A model generated the notes under the pieces. The model ran no database searches. It was not told where the DNA came from and worked only from the letters and a program-made list of their open reading frames with translations. The position numbers were made by a program, and so were the translations under genes. A stretch of 64,000 nucleotides of DNA, taken from NCBI GenBank assembly GCA_002471665.1, contig DKQK01000028.1, positions 62,001-126,000 on the forward strand, read 5' to 3'. This DNA comes from Gammaproteobacteria bacterium UBA7310. Lineage in GTDB: Bacteria > Pseudomonadota > Gammaproteobacteria > Pseudomonadales > Ketobacteraceae. Shown here one piece after another: positions 33,630 to 42,352 of this stretch. The first letter of the stretch is position 1. Each line of letters starts with the position of its first letter.

Positions 33630-36600
33630 TCAGTCCCTATTGCGCAGGTACTGATTGATGGGCACGTCATCCTGCTGTTGCGGTTGTAAATAGCGCGCAC
33701 TGTACTCCTGGTAAACGCCACTGCTGAGGAACAGTTCAAATACATCCCGATCAATATCGCCGCTTTCCACCATGCGGAACAGAATGGCCACGGACTCGCT
33801 GACGGTCTTGGGCGTTTTATAGGGACGATCCGCGGCGGTCAGGGCTTCGTAAATATCGGCTACCGCCATGATGCGTTCCGGGATTGAAAGTTGATGCCCA
33901 TTCAGCTTGCGTGGATAGCCGGTACCTTTCAGGGTTTCATGGTGGGTGGAGGCAAAGCGCGGTACGTTGGACAGCTCCGGCGGAAATGGCAGGGCGTCCA
34001 GCATACGGATGGTGCCGATCATGTGTTCCTGGATTTTGAAACGATCTTCTTTAGACAGCGTGCCGCGGGCAATGGAGAGATTATAGACTTCACCCAGGTT
34101 GTAAAGGTGCTCAGGAATCTCCATGTCGATCTGCAGGTGAGCCGGGTAGGTTTTCGGTTTTTCATGCTCAATAATATGATGTGGCTTGTCGGCCAGCAAC
34201 GGTTCGGTCACCGGCAGTGTGGGGGCCTGGTCCGAATAGCGTAATGCTTCCACCGGCGACAGTCCGATACGGTCGTCAAAATGGCGTTGCCAGGTGATCA
34301 TGGCCAATTCCTGCAGGCGTCGGGTCTGGTCCGGGCTGATGCCTTCGCTTCCCTGGTTCAGTCTGGCGATAAAATGAAAATCGTCCTGTAATTGTTGCCG
34401 TTTGTGTTCCAGTTGCTGTTGCCATTGCGGCTCCAGCTGCGGCTGGTCCAACACGGCTTGCAGGTATTGAATCTCGGCATCACGCCACAGCACTTCAAAG
34501 CGGGTACGGATTTCGTGAATGCGGTTGTAGATGGTTTCCAGTTTGGTGCCTTTGTCCACGATGTGTTCCGGTGTTGTGATTTTGCCGCAATCATGCAACC
34601 AGGCGCCGATACGGAATTCCCGGTATTCATCTTCATTGCGAAAACGGAAGGTATCGAACGGTGGCGTATTGCAGTCTTCCGCAGCCCGGGCCAGCATCAG
34701 CGCCAGTTCAGGAACCCGCGCGCAGTGGCCGGCGGTATAGGGCGACTTTTCGTCGATGGCCTGGGCAATCAATTGAATCAGGGATTCCATCAACGCTTTC
34801 TGGGCTTCTTCGTGTTGTTTGATGGTGGCTGCCATGTCGACGATGGAGCGGGATAACTCGAAGATTTCAATGATGGAACTGTCGTGAAATTCCACCTCAT
34901 CGTAACGCCGGTTCTTGATGCGGTTGTTTTCAATGGCCAGGCGTTTGATGGGCCTGACAATGGGGGCCGCAAACAGCCAGATAAAAGGCAGCAGGATCAA
35001 CAGGCACAATGTGGTGATGGCCACGGAATAGGTGACCCGGGCGATGCTGGGAGCCATTAACTCAGCGGTACCGATGACCACGGCAAACAGATCACTGTCA
35101 GGCTCTTCGGGATTGAGTGCGGCTTTATAAATAAAATGCGGTTGGCCGTTAAGGTTTACCTCGTGCAGATGATTGGTCAGGCCGGTCACCGGAGCAATCA
35201 ATTCCGGATAGGGCACGGTGGTTTTGGGTTGACTGGGTGCCTCCGCGTCCGCGGTTGTAAACCATTTTTTCTGCAGTTGGGTCGTATGGTAAGCATCAAT
35301 GCTGGACAGTGCCTTGTTGATAATACCGTTCAGCAAGGGGTAACGGGTGCTGGTGAGAAAATGCATCTGATCGGGAAGCTTATCCGCCCGGGCGTTGATA
35401 TTCTCATGAAACTGCAAGCGATCAATGTAGTAGTGATCCGCGGTGTAATGCAGAACCGGTGCCGAGTCCAGTGTGGCAAACGCCTGGCCGTCCAGCACCG
35501 CGCGCAATGCGGCAATGGGGGTGTCCACCGGCAGCACCTGAATGGCAGGATAGTGTTGCTCAAGTATCTGGATGATGGACCAGCTGTTGGGCAGGGCAAC
35601 CACCTTCCCGTTCAATTCAGACACGCGGGTGATGGGTGCCTGCCCCGGGCGGGTTGCGATGGCATAAGGCAGCCGCAAAAAGGGGTCGCTGAGGGTGCCC
35701 ATTCTGCGATTGTCATCATTGGCGAACACCGGCTGCAGGATATCCAGTTCGCCCTGTTCAAACAAGGCAACCAGTTGCTGCCATGAATACCCGTTGACGA
35801 ATTCGATCTGTAATCCGGTCATCTGCGCAATCATACGCATCAGATCCACGGAATAGCCCTGGGGTTCGGCGGATACCGCGTAGTCAATGGGTGGCCAGTC
35901 CAGTTCGTTGGAAATCCGCAGTTTCCCCACGGACTGGATGAATTGTGATTGCGCATCACTGAGTTCAACCGGGGGCGCAGAGGGAATGCTGTCCATGGCG
36001 GAGCGGGTTTGGTTGGATGAAATCAGCTCGCCGCTGGGTTTAAACAGATAAATTTCCGAACCGCTGTTGTGGCTTTGCGCTTTTAAAAAACTGGCCAGAG
36101 ACGACAGTGTGATATCCACTGCCAATACGGCGTTCTGCTGCGGCAGGCGCATGGAATAGGATTGTCCCGGTGCCTGCAGGTGCTGGAACAGGTAGGGATC
36201 GGTTTTGAATACCCGGTCGGTGGTGGCGTTGGTAAACCAGGGGCGAACGCTGGGGTCGTAGTCACTGGATTCACTGTGTGCGACCCGCAATTGCATATCG
36301 GCGTTGTAATACTCGAAAACCCGCTGGCGCGCCGCGCCGCTGCCGGATACCCGGATCACAATCCAGCGGTCTTGCGGAGTTGCCTTAAGTTGGCGGCGGG
36401 CGGTATTGCTGCTGTTAAGATTGACCACCTCAAAGAAATCGCCGTTTTCCAAGCCAATGTATATGGCGTAGAAAAGGCGATTGTTTTGCATGATGTCGGA
36501 GAACAACTGCAGGGAATCCGGATTGATTTCGCCATCGCTCAACAACTGCGGATACCTGGCCAGCAGTTGGGCAACATGAAAGGCGTTGGTATCGATGGCG

Positions 36601-36794
36601 TTGAGGTAGCTGCGGGTGTTTTCCGCGTGGTTCTGATATTTGCCGAGGGCGGTTTCAATGGCGATGGAGCGGCTGAAATAATATTGCAGGCCGATGGCGA
36701 TCACTGCGGTCAAGGTGGTGGCCAGAGCGAACACACCCACCACGGTCAGGCGGATGGAGAAGCGCAGCCCCTTGCGCTGAATCTGAATATTCAC
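33630..36794 (-). CDS. Large double-sensor HD-GYP phosphodiesterase
   Basis: The 1054-residue membrane enzyme degrades cyclic di-GMP. It has a membrane helix (~12-36), a dCache-type periplasmic domain (~40-285), a bacterial solute-binding domain 3 (SBP_bac_3, ~290-513; GKLRISNELDWPPIDYAV, ELDILQPVF) and a second membrane helix (~590-612). A HAMP-like coil follows, then an HD-GYP domain with HDCGK near 731 and HHETLKGTGYP near 950-960. The catalytic metal ligands are present. The ~225 residues between HD and GYP, instead of ~60, hold a large insertion. The start is GTG 36794 because AGGGGA precedes it by 6 bases. The stacked sensors suggest it integrates an amino-acid-like ligand with a second signal. 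It is monocistronic. Confidence 0.88.
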   Translation of the reverse strand: MNIQIQRKGLRFSIRLTVVGVFALATTLTAVIAIGLQYYFSRSIAIETALGKYQNHAENTRSYLNAIDTNAFHVAQLLARYPQLLSDGEINPDSLQLFSDIMQNNRLFYAIYIGLENGDFFEVVNLNSSNTARRQLKATPQDRWIVIRVSGSGAARQRVFEYYNADMQLRVAHSESSDYDPSVRPWFTNATTDRVFKTDPYLFQHLQAPGQSYSMRLPQQNAVLAVDITLSSLASFLKAQSHNSGSEIYLFKPSGELISSNQTRSAMDSIPSAPPVELSDAQSQFIQSVGKLRISNELDWPPIDYAVSAEPQGYSVDLMRMIAQMTGLQIEFVNGYSWQQLVALFEQGELDILQPVFANDDNRRMGTLSDPFLRLPYAIATRPGQAPITRVSELNGKVVALPNSWSIIQILEQHYPAIQVLPVDTPIAALRAVLDGQAFATLDSAPVLHYTADHYYIDRLQFHENINARADKLPDQMHFLTSTRYPLLNGIINKALSSIDAYHTTQLQKKWFTTADAEAPSQPKTTVPYPELIAPVTGLTNHLHEVNLNGQPHFIYKAALNPEEPDSDLFAVVIGTAELMAPSIARVTYSVAITTLCLLILLPFIWLFAAPIVRPIKRLAIENNRIKNRRYDEVEFHDSSIIEIFELSRSIVDMAATIKQHEEAQKALMESLIQLIAQAIDEKSPYTAGHCARVPELALMLARAAEDCNTPPFDTFRFRNEDEYREFRIGAWLHDCGKITTPEHIVDKGTKLETIYNRIHEIRTRFEVLWRDAEIQYLQAVLDQPQLEPQWQQQLEHKRQQLQDDFHFIARLNQGSEGISPDQTRRLQELAMITWQRHFDDRIGLSPVEALRYSDQAPTLPVTEPLLADKPHHIIEHEKPKTYPAHLQIDMEIPEHLYNLGEVYNLSIARGTLSKEDRFKIQEHMIGTIRMLDALPFPPELSNVPRFASTHHETLKGTGYPRKLNGHQLSIPERIMAVADIYEALTAADRPYKTPKTVSESVAILFRMVESGDIDRDVFELFLSSGVYQEYSARYLQPQQQDDVPINQYLRNRD

Positions 36795-37016
36795 CTGATT
36801 CCCCTGTCGTTCTGTTGTCGTAAGCGCGCCTGGCACTATACCTATAACATTTAGTCTATCAAGGATGTGAACATTGTGCCTGAATTATTTGGAGCGATGG
36901 TACAAGCTTTTGGGCCTTATCAATTATCCTCCCGGACTGATACGCAGCAGGCAAATCTGTTATGTTAGTGCCTTGCTATTCGGGACAACCTGTTGGCCAA
37001 TAGAGGGATATTTTTT

Positions 37017-37934
37017 GTGTCTGATTTGATCTTGCATCATTATGCGCTGTCACCATTTTCTCAGAAAGTCCGCAGCATGCTGGGCTATGCTGATTTGCCC
37101 TGGCAATCCGCCATCACTCGGGAAATGCCCCCCCGACCCATTGTGGCAACATTGACAGGGGGCTACCGTAAAATTCCGGTGGCTCAATGCGGCGCCGATG
37201 TATTTTGCGATACCGCGGTGATTTCCAGTGAAATTGCCGTGCGGGCCGGTAAGCCGCAACTGGCGCGGCAGAACTGCAGCGATGAGGTGAACCGGTTTAT
37301 TGCACATGTTGAGCTGGAAGTCTTCTTTGCCTGTGTGATGTCGTCCGCCTCCTGGGCATTGAACAAGAAAGTACTGCAAACTCTGAGCATTATTGACTTG
37401 TTCAAGTTCTTTGCAGATCGTATCAGGATGGGCCGCACCGCATCGGTACGCATGGTAAAACCAGGGGAAGCACCCGCTATCGTCAAGCAACACCTGAAGG
37501 ATATGGAGTCACGGCTGCAGCAGGATTTCCTGTTTGGGGCCGAGCCCAATATTGCGGATTTTGCGGCGTATCACAGCCTGTGGATGATTCGGGACGCCGC
37601 TGAGAAAAAGACCCTGCAACCCTATGCCCGGGTCAATGCCTGGATGGATCGCATGAACGCGTTCGGCGAGGGCCGGCGCAGCGAAATCAATCCCGATGAA
37701 ACCCTGGTGTTGGCAAGAAACAGCGAACCCAGAGCCATTACCGCCGAAGAAAAGCAGGATGCGCTGTTGGGTTGCCGGGTCAGTATTGCCCCGGCGGATT
37801 ATGCTCAGGATGCGTCGGTGGGCGAGCTGGTGGGGGCCTCCGCCAACCGCTGGATCATTGCGCGCAGCGATCCAGCGGTGGGTTTGGTTCATGTGCATTT
37901 TCCCAAACAAGGCTTTTCCATTGTGGAGATCTGA
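37017..37934 (+). CDS. Glutathione S-transferase-like protein with long C-terminal extension
   Basis: The 305-residue protein begins with a thioredoxin-like GST N-domain (LILHHYALSPFSQKVRSMLGYADLPWQ). The conserved cis-Pro turn is in YRKIPVAQ, and the C-terminal helical domain follows (~90-220; SRLQQDFLFGAEPNIADFAAYHSLW). Residues ~235-305 are an additional beta-rich tail (RVSIAPADYAQDASVGELVG) not in standard GSTs. A catalytic Cys, Ser or Tyr is not certain; the SPFSQK Ser is a candidate. The start is taken as GTG 37017, with AGAGGG upstream. There is no operon context. Confidence 0.8.
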   Translation: MSDLILHHYALSPFSQKVRSMLGYADLPWQSAITREMPPRPIVATLTGGYRKIPVAQCGADVFCDTAVISSEIAVRAGKPQLARQNCSDEVNRFIAHVELEVFFACVMSSASWALNKKVLQTLSIIDLFKFFADRIRMGRTASVRMVKPGEAPAIVKQHLKDMESRLQQDFLFGAEPNIADFAAYHSLWMIRDAAEKKTLQPYARVNAWMDRMNAFGEGRRSEINPDETLVLARNSEPRAITAEEKQDALLGCRVSIAPADYAQDASVGELVGASANRWIIARSDPAVGLVHVHFPKQGFSIVEI

Positions 37935-37943
37935 ACCATCCCG

Positions 37944-40193
37944 TTACCGGAATAGCTTACCCAGTGCCATAAAGCGGGTTTCGCCGGAGGCATCATCCAC
38001 ACCATCGTTATCGGTGACCACGTAGACTTCACCATCACGGGTGATGGCGGTGCCTTCCACCTTATCCGCGGTCCAGCCATGGGTTGCGTTCATGTCCGGC
38101 AGCAGATCCCGCACCAGTGTTTTGCTTAACACCGGAAACGTTTCACCCTCTGCCGCCGGCGTCATGCCGGCGATGGAAAACCGGTACAACCGTTTCACCC
38201 GGGCGGCGGGGCCCTGTTGGTTATCCCGCTCGATCACAACAAAGGTAGTGTCGTCGATGGCGGTGATTTCGCTTAAGCCGATCCAACCGGTTGATGTACT
38301 CTCCAAAGGATAGTAAAAGAAGCTCCAGTCTCCGCTGGCCGGGCGGTAGACGCCGATGCGGACCTGTCCGGCGGGGTCATCGGTCCATTCCCGTTGAAAG
38401 GCAACGTATACCGTTTCCCGGGCGCCGTTGCCGGTCACCGCAACCCCTTCAAAGCCGTTGCTTTTCTGCTTCGCCACCACCGCCGCCGGCAGGGATATTT
38501 CCTCCAGTATTGAGCCATCGGCGCCGGCTTTGATCAGCAGGTTGGGGCGGCTGCCACTGTTCCCCTCGGAGACCAGCCAGAAACTGCCATCGGTGCGCTG
38601 GGCAATGCCTTCCAGGTCGTAATCCACCGTAGCACCATTCTTATTCAGGACCAGGGCGTCTTTAATGACGGCGGTCCCCTGCTTGCTGACCTGAGCCCGG
38701 AAAATGCGGGATTCCCCGTAGTAGCTGTCCGGGACCGCGTACATGGTATCGGCCTGTTGCCGGTCGCCCGCCATGCCGCTCAGGGCACCCCAGGGGATCA
38801 GCTGTTTGGGGTCGGACTGAATCTGTGGATACGGCGCCTGTCGGGCACCGTATTGATAGAGGGAAACGGTGGAACGAAAGCCATCTTCGGCAGAATCCTC
38901 TTCACTGGAGACCACCAGCAAGTTACGGGAGGGAATGGCCAGAATGCCTTCCGGACCGATGGTGGTGGGCAGTAACTGATGCAGTTCCGGCTTATGCCAG
39001 GCGTCGGTCTTGTACACCGCCACAATATTGGCCCGCTCGCTGCCCACGAACAGGAACTCCTGGTGCCTGAAGCGTTCAGCCAGTACCGATTCCGGCTCTA
39101 TGCCTTTGTTCTCGGAGCGGCTTTCCGGATAATGACCGGCGCGGATCAGTGCATGCTCCAGACTGGCGCCGGATTCATAACGCACCTTACCGAAGGGGCT
39201 GAACACAGTGAAACCGCGGCTGCCCCCTTGCACGCCGTTCTCGTCTTCGTAATCGCCTTCGTTGGCGGTCACCATCCACCAGTTGTTGAGCCAGGTGATG
39301 GCGTCGGGTTCGCGGCGCCGGTCCAGCAGTGTATCCACGGGGTTGATGACATCATCTTCGCTGGTGTCCACGTTAAAAAGATCCACCGTGCCGGCACTGA
39401 AATCGTTGATGACCATGGCGCGGCGCAGATCCACCAGCACAATATGATTGTTTTCCTGCAGGGTAACCGCGGCAATGTTGAAACGATTGATGGCCACGTA
39501 TTCCGGCTCCGGATCGGAAGGCGCCGTATGCGCCAGGCCGCGCAGGTCGACGCTGCGCTGTTGCCACTGGCTTGGGTCTTTGCCCATGGTCAGAATCTGC
39601 AGATTACCGGCGGGCAGTTGGGGAAGGATGCCGTCGTTCAGGTCTTCATCCCGTTCATTCTCGATCGCGATGGCGGCGTAACGCCCATCGGGGCTGACGG
39701 CAATGGCATCGGGTTGACCGCCCATATTGAAATCCGCCTGCCATTGGGGTTGGCTGGGGTTATCCAGGGAATACACCGACAGCTTGCCGGCGGGGGTGGT
39801 GAAACTGGAAGAGGTGTTCACCGCAACCAGAAGATAGTTCCCGTTTACCGCCACCGAGGTGGGCTCACCGTCCAGGGCGATGAAGCCGGCGGGGGTGGGC
39901 TTTGACACATCGCTGATATCGATCAGGCCGATGCGTTGCTTGGGGCTGTCGCTGTAATAGACCACGTTGCCATCCTGGCTGGCGGCGCTGATCTCGGCGG
40001 CGGTGGTATCCTCTGCTTCATCACCGGCCGCCGGGTTCAGGTTTTCATACACCGGGAAGGTGGCCACCCGCTCAAAATACATGTCTTTTTTCTGTGGCCA
40101 GAACGGCTTGTGAGCGCGGCTGTCCGCCAGGGTGGCGGCAGAGGCAGTGGCGATGGACAGTGCCAGCGCCGTTTTGATAACACGATGCTTCAT
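37944..40193 (-). CDS. Exported phytase-like esterase, beta-propeller
   Basis: The 749-residue protein has a signal peptide (IKTALALSIATASAATLA). The N-terminal part (~25-420) shows propeller-like repeats such as RIGLIDISDVSKPTPAG, GQPDAIAVSPDGRYAAIAI, HIVLVDLRRAMVINDF and EPDAITWLNNWWMVTANEGDYED; the DAITWLNN...ANEGD region fits metal-binding alkaline phosphatase or esterase-like propellers. The C-terminal ~300 residues match the 'esterase-like activity of phytase' group (YDLEGIAQRTDGSFWLVSEGN, KSNGFEGVAVTG, KVEGTAITRDGEVYVVTDNDGVDD). It may release phosphate from organic esters outside the cell. ATG 40193 is chosen with AGGGG upstream. Substrate is unproven. Confidence 0.85.
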   Translation of the reverse strand: MKHRVIKTALALSIATASAATLADSRAHKPFWPQKKDMYFERVATFPVYENLNPAAGDEAEDTTAAEISAASQDGNVVYYSDSPKQRIGLIDISDVSKPTPAGFIALDGEPTSVAVNGNYLLVAVNTSSSFTTPAGKLSVYSLDNPSQPQWQADFNMGGQPDAIAVSPDGRYAAIAIENERDEDLNDGILPQLPAGNLQILTMGKDPSQWQQRSVDLRGLAHTAPSDPEPEYVAINRFNIAAVTLQENNHIVLVDLRRAMVINDFSAGTVDLFNVDTSEDDVINPVDTLLDRRREPDAITWLNNWWMVTANEGDYEDENGVQGGSRGFTVFSPFGKVRYESGASLEHALIRAGHYPESRSENKGIEPESVLAERFRHQEFLFVGSERANIVAVYKTDAWHKPELHQLLPTTIGPEGILAIPSRNLLVVSSEEDSAEDGFRSTVSLYQYGARQAPYPQIQSDPKQLIPWGALSGMAGDRQQADTMYAVPDSYYGESRIFRAQVSKQGTAVIKDALVLNKNGATVDYDLEGIAQRTDGSFWLVSEGNSGSRPNLLIKAGADGSILEEISLPAAVVAKQKSNGFEGVAVTGNGARETVYVAFQREWTDDPAGQVRIGVYRPASGDWSFFYYPLESTSTGWIGLSEITAIDDTTFVVIERDNQQGPAARVKRLYRFSIAGMTPAAEGETFPVLSKTLVRDLLPDMNATHGWTADKVEGTAITRDGEVYVVTDNDGVDDASGETRFMALGKLFR

Positions 40194-40340
40194 GGAAGAT
40201 CCCCTATTGAATTGGCCGACGCGAAAGGCCGGCAAACTTGGTCGTAAAACGATCGCCAATACTAGGCAGGGGAATATGACAGAGGCATGAAACGGCGCAT
40301 TAATTTCACTCAACCGCCGCTTCACCCCCTGTTAGATGCA

Positions 40341-40709
40341 TCAAAAAGTCAAGCTGGCCGCGCCGGCTTTGATGCGTGCAAAGATGACACTGGCACCCTG
40401 GATCTCAACACCATCGATGAGGCTGCTTTGATCATAGCCGCGGGCGCTGGTGCAGGGGGGGCAGGCCCAGACCTTGCCACCACGGTCGATGAAATCGTGC
40501 AGCAGTGCTTTCAGGGGTTCCATGGGGTGTACGTGGGTGTGATTCACCCCATCGCGGCGCACCAGATCAATGGCGGAACTGGTGAGGAACAGACCGACGT
40601 TCATTTCGGCGGTTAACGCGCCGTTGGCCAGAGTCAGGCCCACCGATGACACTTCATCATAAATGCCTTTGGTCATTACAATAATCAGATCGTTGCGTTC
40701 AATGCTCAT
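40341..40709 (-). CDS. DsrE/F-like family protein
   Basis: The 122-residue protein has the DsrE fold pattern: DLIIVMTKGIYDEVSSVGLTLANGAL at the start, MNVGLFLTSSAIDLVRR in the middle, and a conserved cysteine in VWACPPCTSARGYD. Relatives carry sulfur or act as partner proteins in sulfur relay; here two Cys are in the CPPC motif. The gene is divergent from the HxlR regulator, with a dyad in the 144-bp gap, so it is probably a regulatory target. A sulfur or aromatic-stress role is inference from family. Confidence 0.8.
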   Translation of the reverse strand: MSIERNDLIIVMTKGIYDEVSSVGLTLANGALTAEMNVGLFLTSSAIDLVRRDGVNHTHVHPMEPLKALLHDFIDRGGKVWACPPCTSARGYDQSSLIDGVEIQGASVIFARIKAGAASLTF

Positions 40710-40806
40710 GTGGTTCTCTCCGTTTTGTTGGTTGTGGATCAGGCCTTTGCTGACCTGACAGAAGGAGAGTTTAGGGAGGCAGGTTTGCTCGCTATAGTGC
40801 AGAATA

Positions 40807-40834
40807 TGTAGTAAACCACTACAAAATCTGTAGT
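40807..40834. promoter_or_regulatory. Candidate HxlR operator
   Basis: TGTAGT-AAACC-ACTACA (40807-40823) is a perfect 6-bp dyad. A third TGTAGT lies at 40829-40834. They are 20-47 bases before the HxlR start and in the gap shared with the dsrE-like gene. Confidence 0.65.
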
Positions 40835-40853
40835 CATTCCAAACGGGGAGCCC

Positions 40854-41555
40854 ATGTACGACTATGAAGAGGTGTGTCCGGTTTCCAGGGCCGCGTCCAT
40901 ATTGTGTGAACGCTGGACCCTGCAGATCGTGCGCGAGATGCTGTTCGGCGCCAGCCGCTTTTCAGATCTGCAGAAATATTTACCCAAGCTGTCGCCCACG
41001 CTGCTCAACACCCGGCTGAAAACGCTGGAGCAGCAGGGCATCGTCATCCGTACGCGCATTGCGGAAAAGCGGGGTTATGAGTACCGGCTCACGCCCTGTG
41101 GTCTGGCATTGCGGCCGGTGGTGGAAGCCATGGGTAAGTGGGGCATGCAGTGGGCGTTCGACGACATGGATGCTGAACAGCTCAATGTGTCGGTGATTGT
41201 GCGTGATTTTGCCGTGGCGTTGAACCTGGACCAATTACCGTCCGGTGATACCACCTTGCAGTTCAATGTTGCCACCAGTGGGGAAAAGATCCGTAAGTTT
41301 ATACTGGTGCGGGACAGGGCGCCGCAGGTATGTGACGAGAATATTGGCCATGAAGTGGACGTGTACCTGAGCGCCGACCTGGAGACCCTGGCCAAGATCT
41401 GGTACGGCAAACTGGCGTTGCGCACGGCCCTGGAGTCCGGACGTTTGAGTGCGGTGGGGTCGGCGCCTTATGTGCAGCGGATTCATCATTGGCTGGGCCG
41501 CAGCCAGTTTGCCGATGTTCAGCCGCAGTCAGGACCGGCCCTACAGGCTGAATAA
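40854..41555 (+). CDS. HxlR family regulator with SCP2-like C-terminal domain
   Basis: The 233-residue protein has an N-terminal HxlR winged helix (ASILCERWTLQIVREMLFGASRFSDLQKYLPKLSPTLLNTRLKTLEQQGIV, split) with Cys8 near the start of the fold. The C-terminal ~110 residues look like an SCP2 or sterol-carrier-like alpha/beta domain (TLQFNVATSGEKIRKFILVRD and VDVYLSADLETLAKIWYGKL). This two-domain form probably senses a lipophilic ligand and regulates the divergent dsrE-like gene. Its 3' end overlaps the convergent next gene by 15 bases. Confidence 0.85.
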   Translation: MYDYEEVCPVSRAASILCERWTLQIVREMLFGASRFSDLQKYLPKLSPTLLNTRLKTLEQQGIVIRTRIAEKRGYEYRLTPCGLALRPVVEAMGKWGMQWAFDDMDAEQLNVSVIVRDFAVALNLDQLPSGDTTLQFNVATSGEKIRKFILVRDRAPQVCDENIGHEVDVYLSADLETLAKIWYGKLALRTALESGRLSAVGSAPYVQRIHHWLGRSQFADVQPQSGPALQAE

Positions 41556-42287
41556 AACCGAAGCCAGGGCGGAGCCGGCCACCACACCCATGAGCAGGCC
41601 CGATATCCAGGGCGCCGCTGAATGTTTCTGGTTGGCGGTTTGATAGAGTTGTTCCTTGAGGTTGGAAATCTCCTCGCTCTGCATCTTCATCTGGCGCGCC
41701 ACATTCAGGTTGTCCTGCATCAGATTGCTGAACCAGAGCCCGGGGGTGGCGCTTTCCACTTTGTTGTTGTTCACATGACTGTTCAGTTGCCCAACGCGGT
41801 CGGCCATAAACTGCAGGCCGCCTTTGTGGGAGCGGGCAACGGTAAACCCCAGTTTTTTCAAGCAGTGTACGGAGATGGTTTCGCTGTTGGGGTAATTGAG
41901 CAGGGCCGGGCTGATGTAGCCGGACACCACGCCAAATTCACTGTAATGCTTTTTCGCCCAGATGATTAATTCCGAGATGGCCAGGCAACCAAGGCCGCCA
42001 CCGCGCAGCAGCGAAGGCAACGCGGCATCAGCACCGCCAATGTCGAACATCACCTTACTCTCATTCAGATCCACGATGACCTTGAACAGCGCCTCTTCCA
42101 TGGTAACAAGCTGCTTGTTGTCACCATTGCCCGCCACCAGCGGAAGCGGTACCACGCGCACGTTATACTGCAGAGCGTTGATATTCTCTTTTTCAATGCG
42201 GCTTAAGTTTTTGTACAGGCAAGCGTAGGTTTCGTCACCCTCCTGGCGGTGTTCGTGGGCCTTCAGGCAGATCAGATCCCAGCTCAT
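41541..42287 (-). CDS. GNAT-fold protein with tail anchor
   Basis: The 248-residue protein has GNAT-like features in its centre: LLRGGGLGCLAISELIIWAKKHY (where the acetyl-CoA loop should be) followed by LNYPNSETISVHCLKKLGFTVA, the usual alpha4 region. The active-site acid is not clear. A coiled coil (VARQMKMQSEEISNLKEQLY, ~190-215) precedes a C-terminal membrane helix (ISGLLMGVVAGSALASVLFS), so the enzyme domain would be attached to the membrane. The start at 42287 is preferred: AGGGA lies 6 bases before it. There is no recognised family name and the substrate is unknown. Confidence 0.6.
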   Translation of the reverse strand: MSWDLICLKAHEHRQEGDETYACLYKNLSRIEKENINALQYNVRVVPLPLVAGNGDNKQLVTMEEALFKVIVDLNESKVMFDIGGADAALPSLLRGGGLGCLAISELIIWAKKHYSEFGVVSGYISPALLNYPNSETISVHCLKKLGFTVARSHKGGLQFMADRVGQLNSHVNNNKVESATPGLWFSNLMQDNLNVARQMKMQSEEISNLKEQLYQTANQKHSAAPWISGLLMGVVAGSALASVLFSL

Positions 42288-42352
42288 GTGCGTCCCTGGT
42301 GGTAGTATTGCCTTGTCCAGTATAGGCAATAAAAACGCAGTTCATCGGCAAC

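Noticed and set aside
38979..39905. 308-residue plus-strand frame
   Set aside because: It is opposite the phytase-like propeller gene with a signal peptide and ribosome site.
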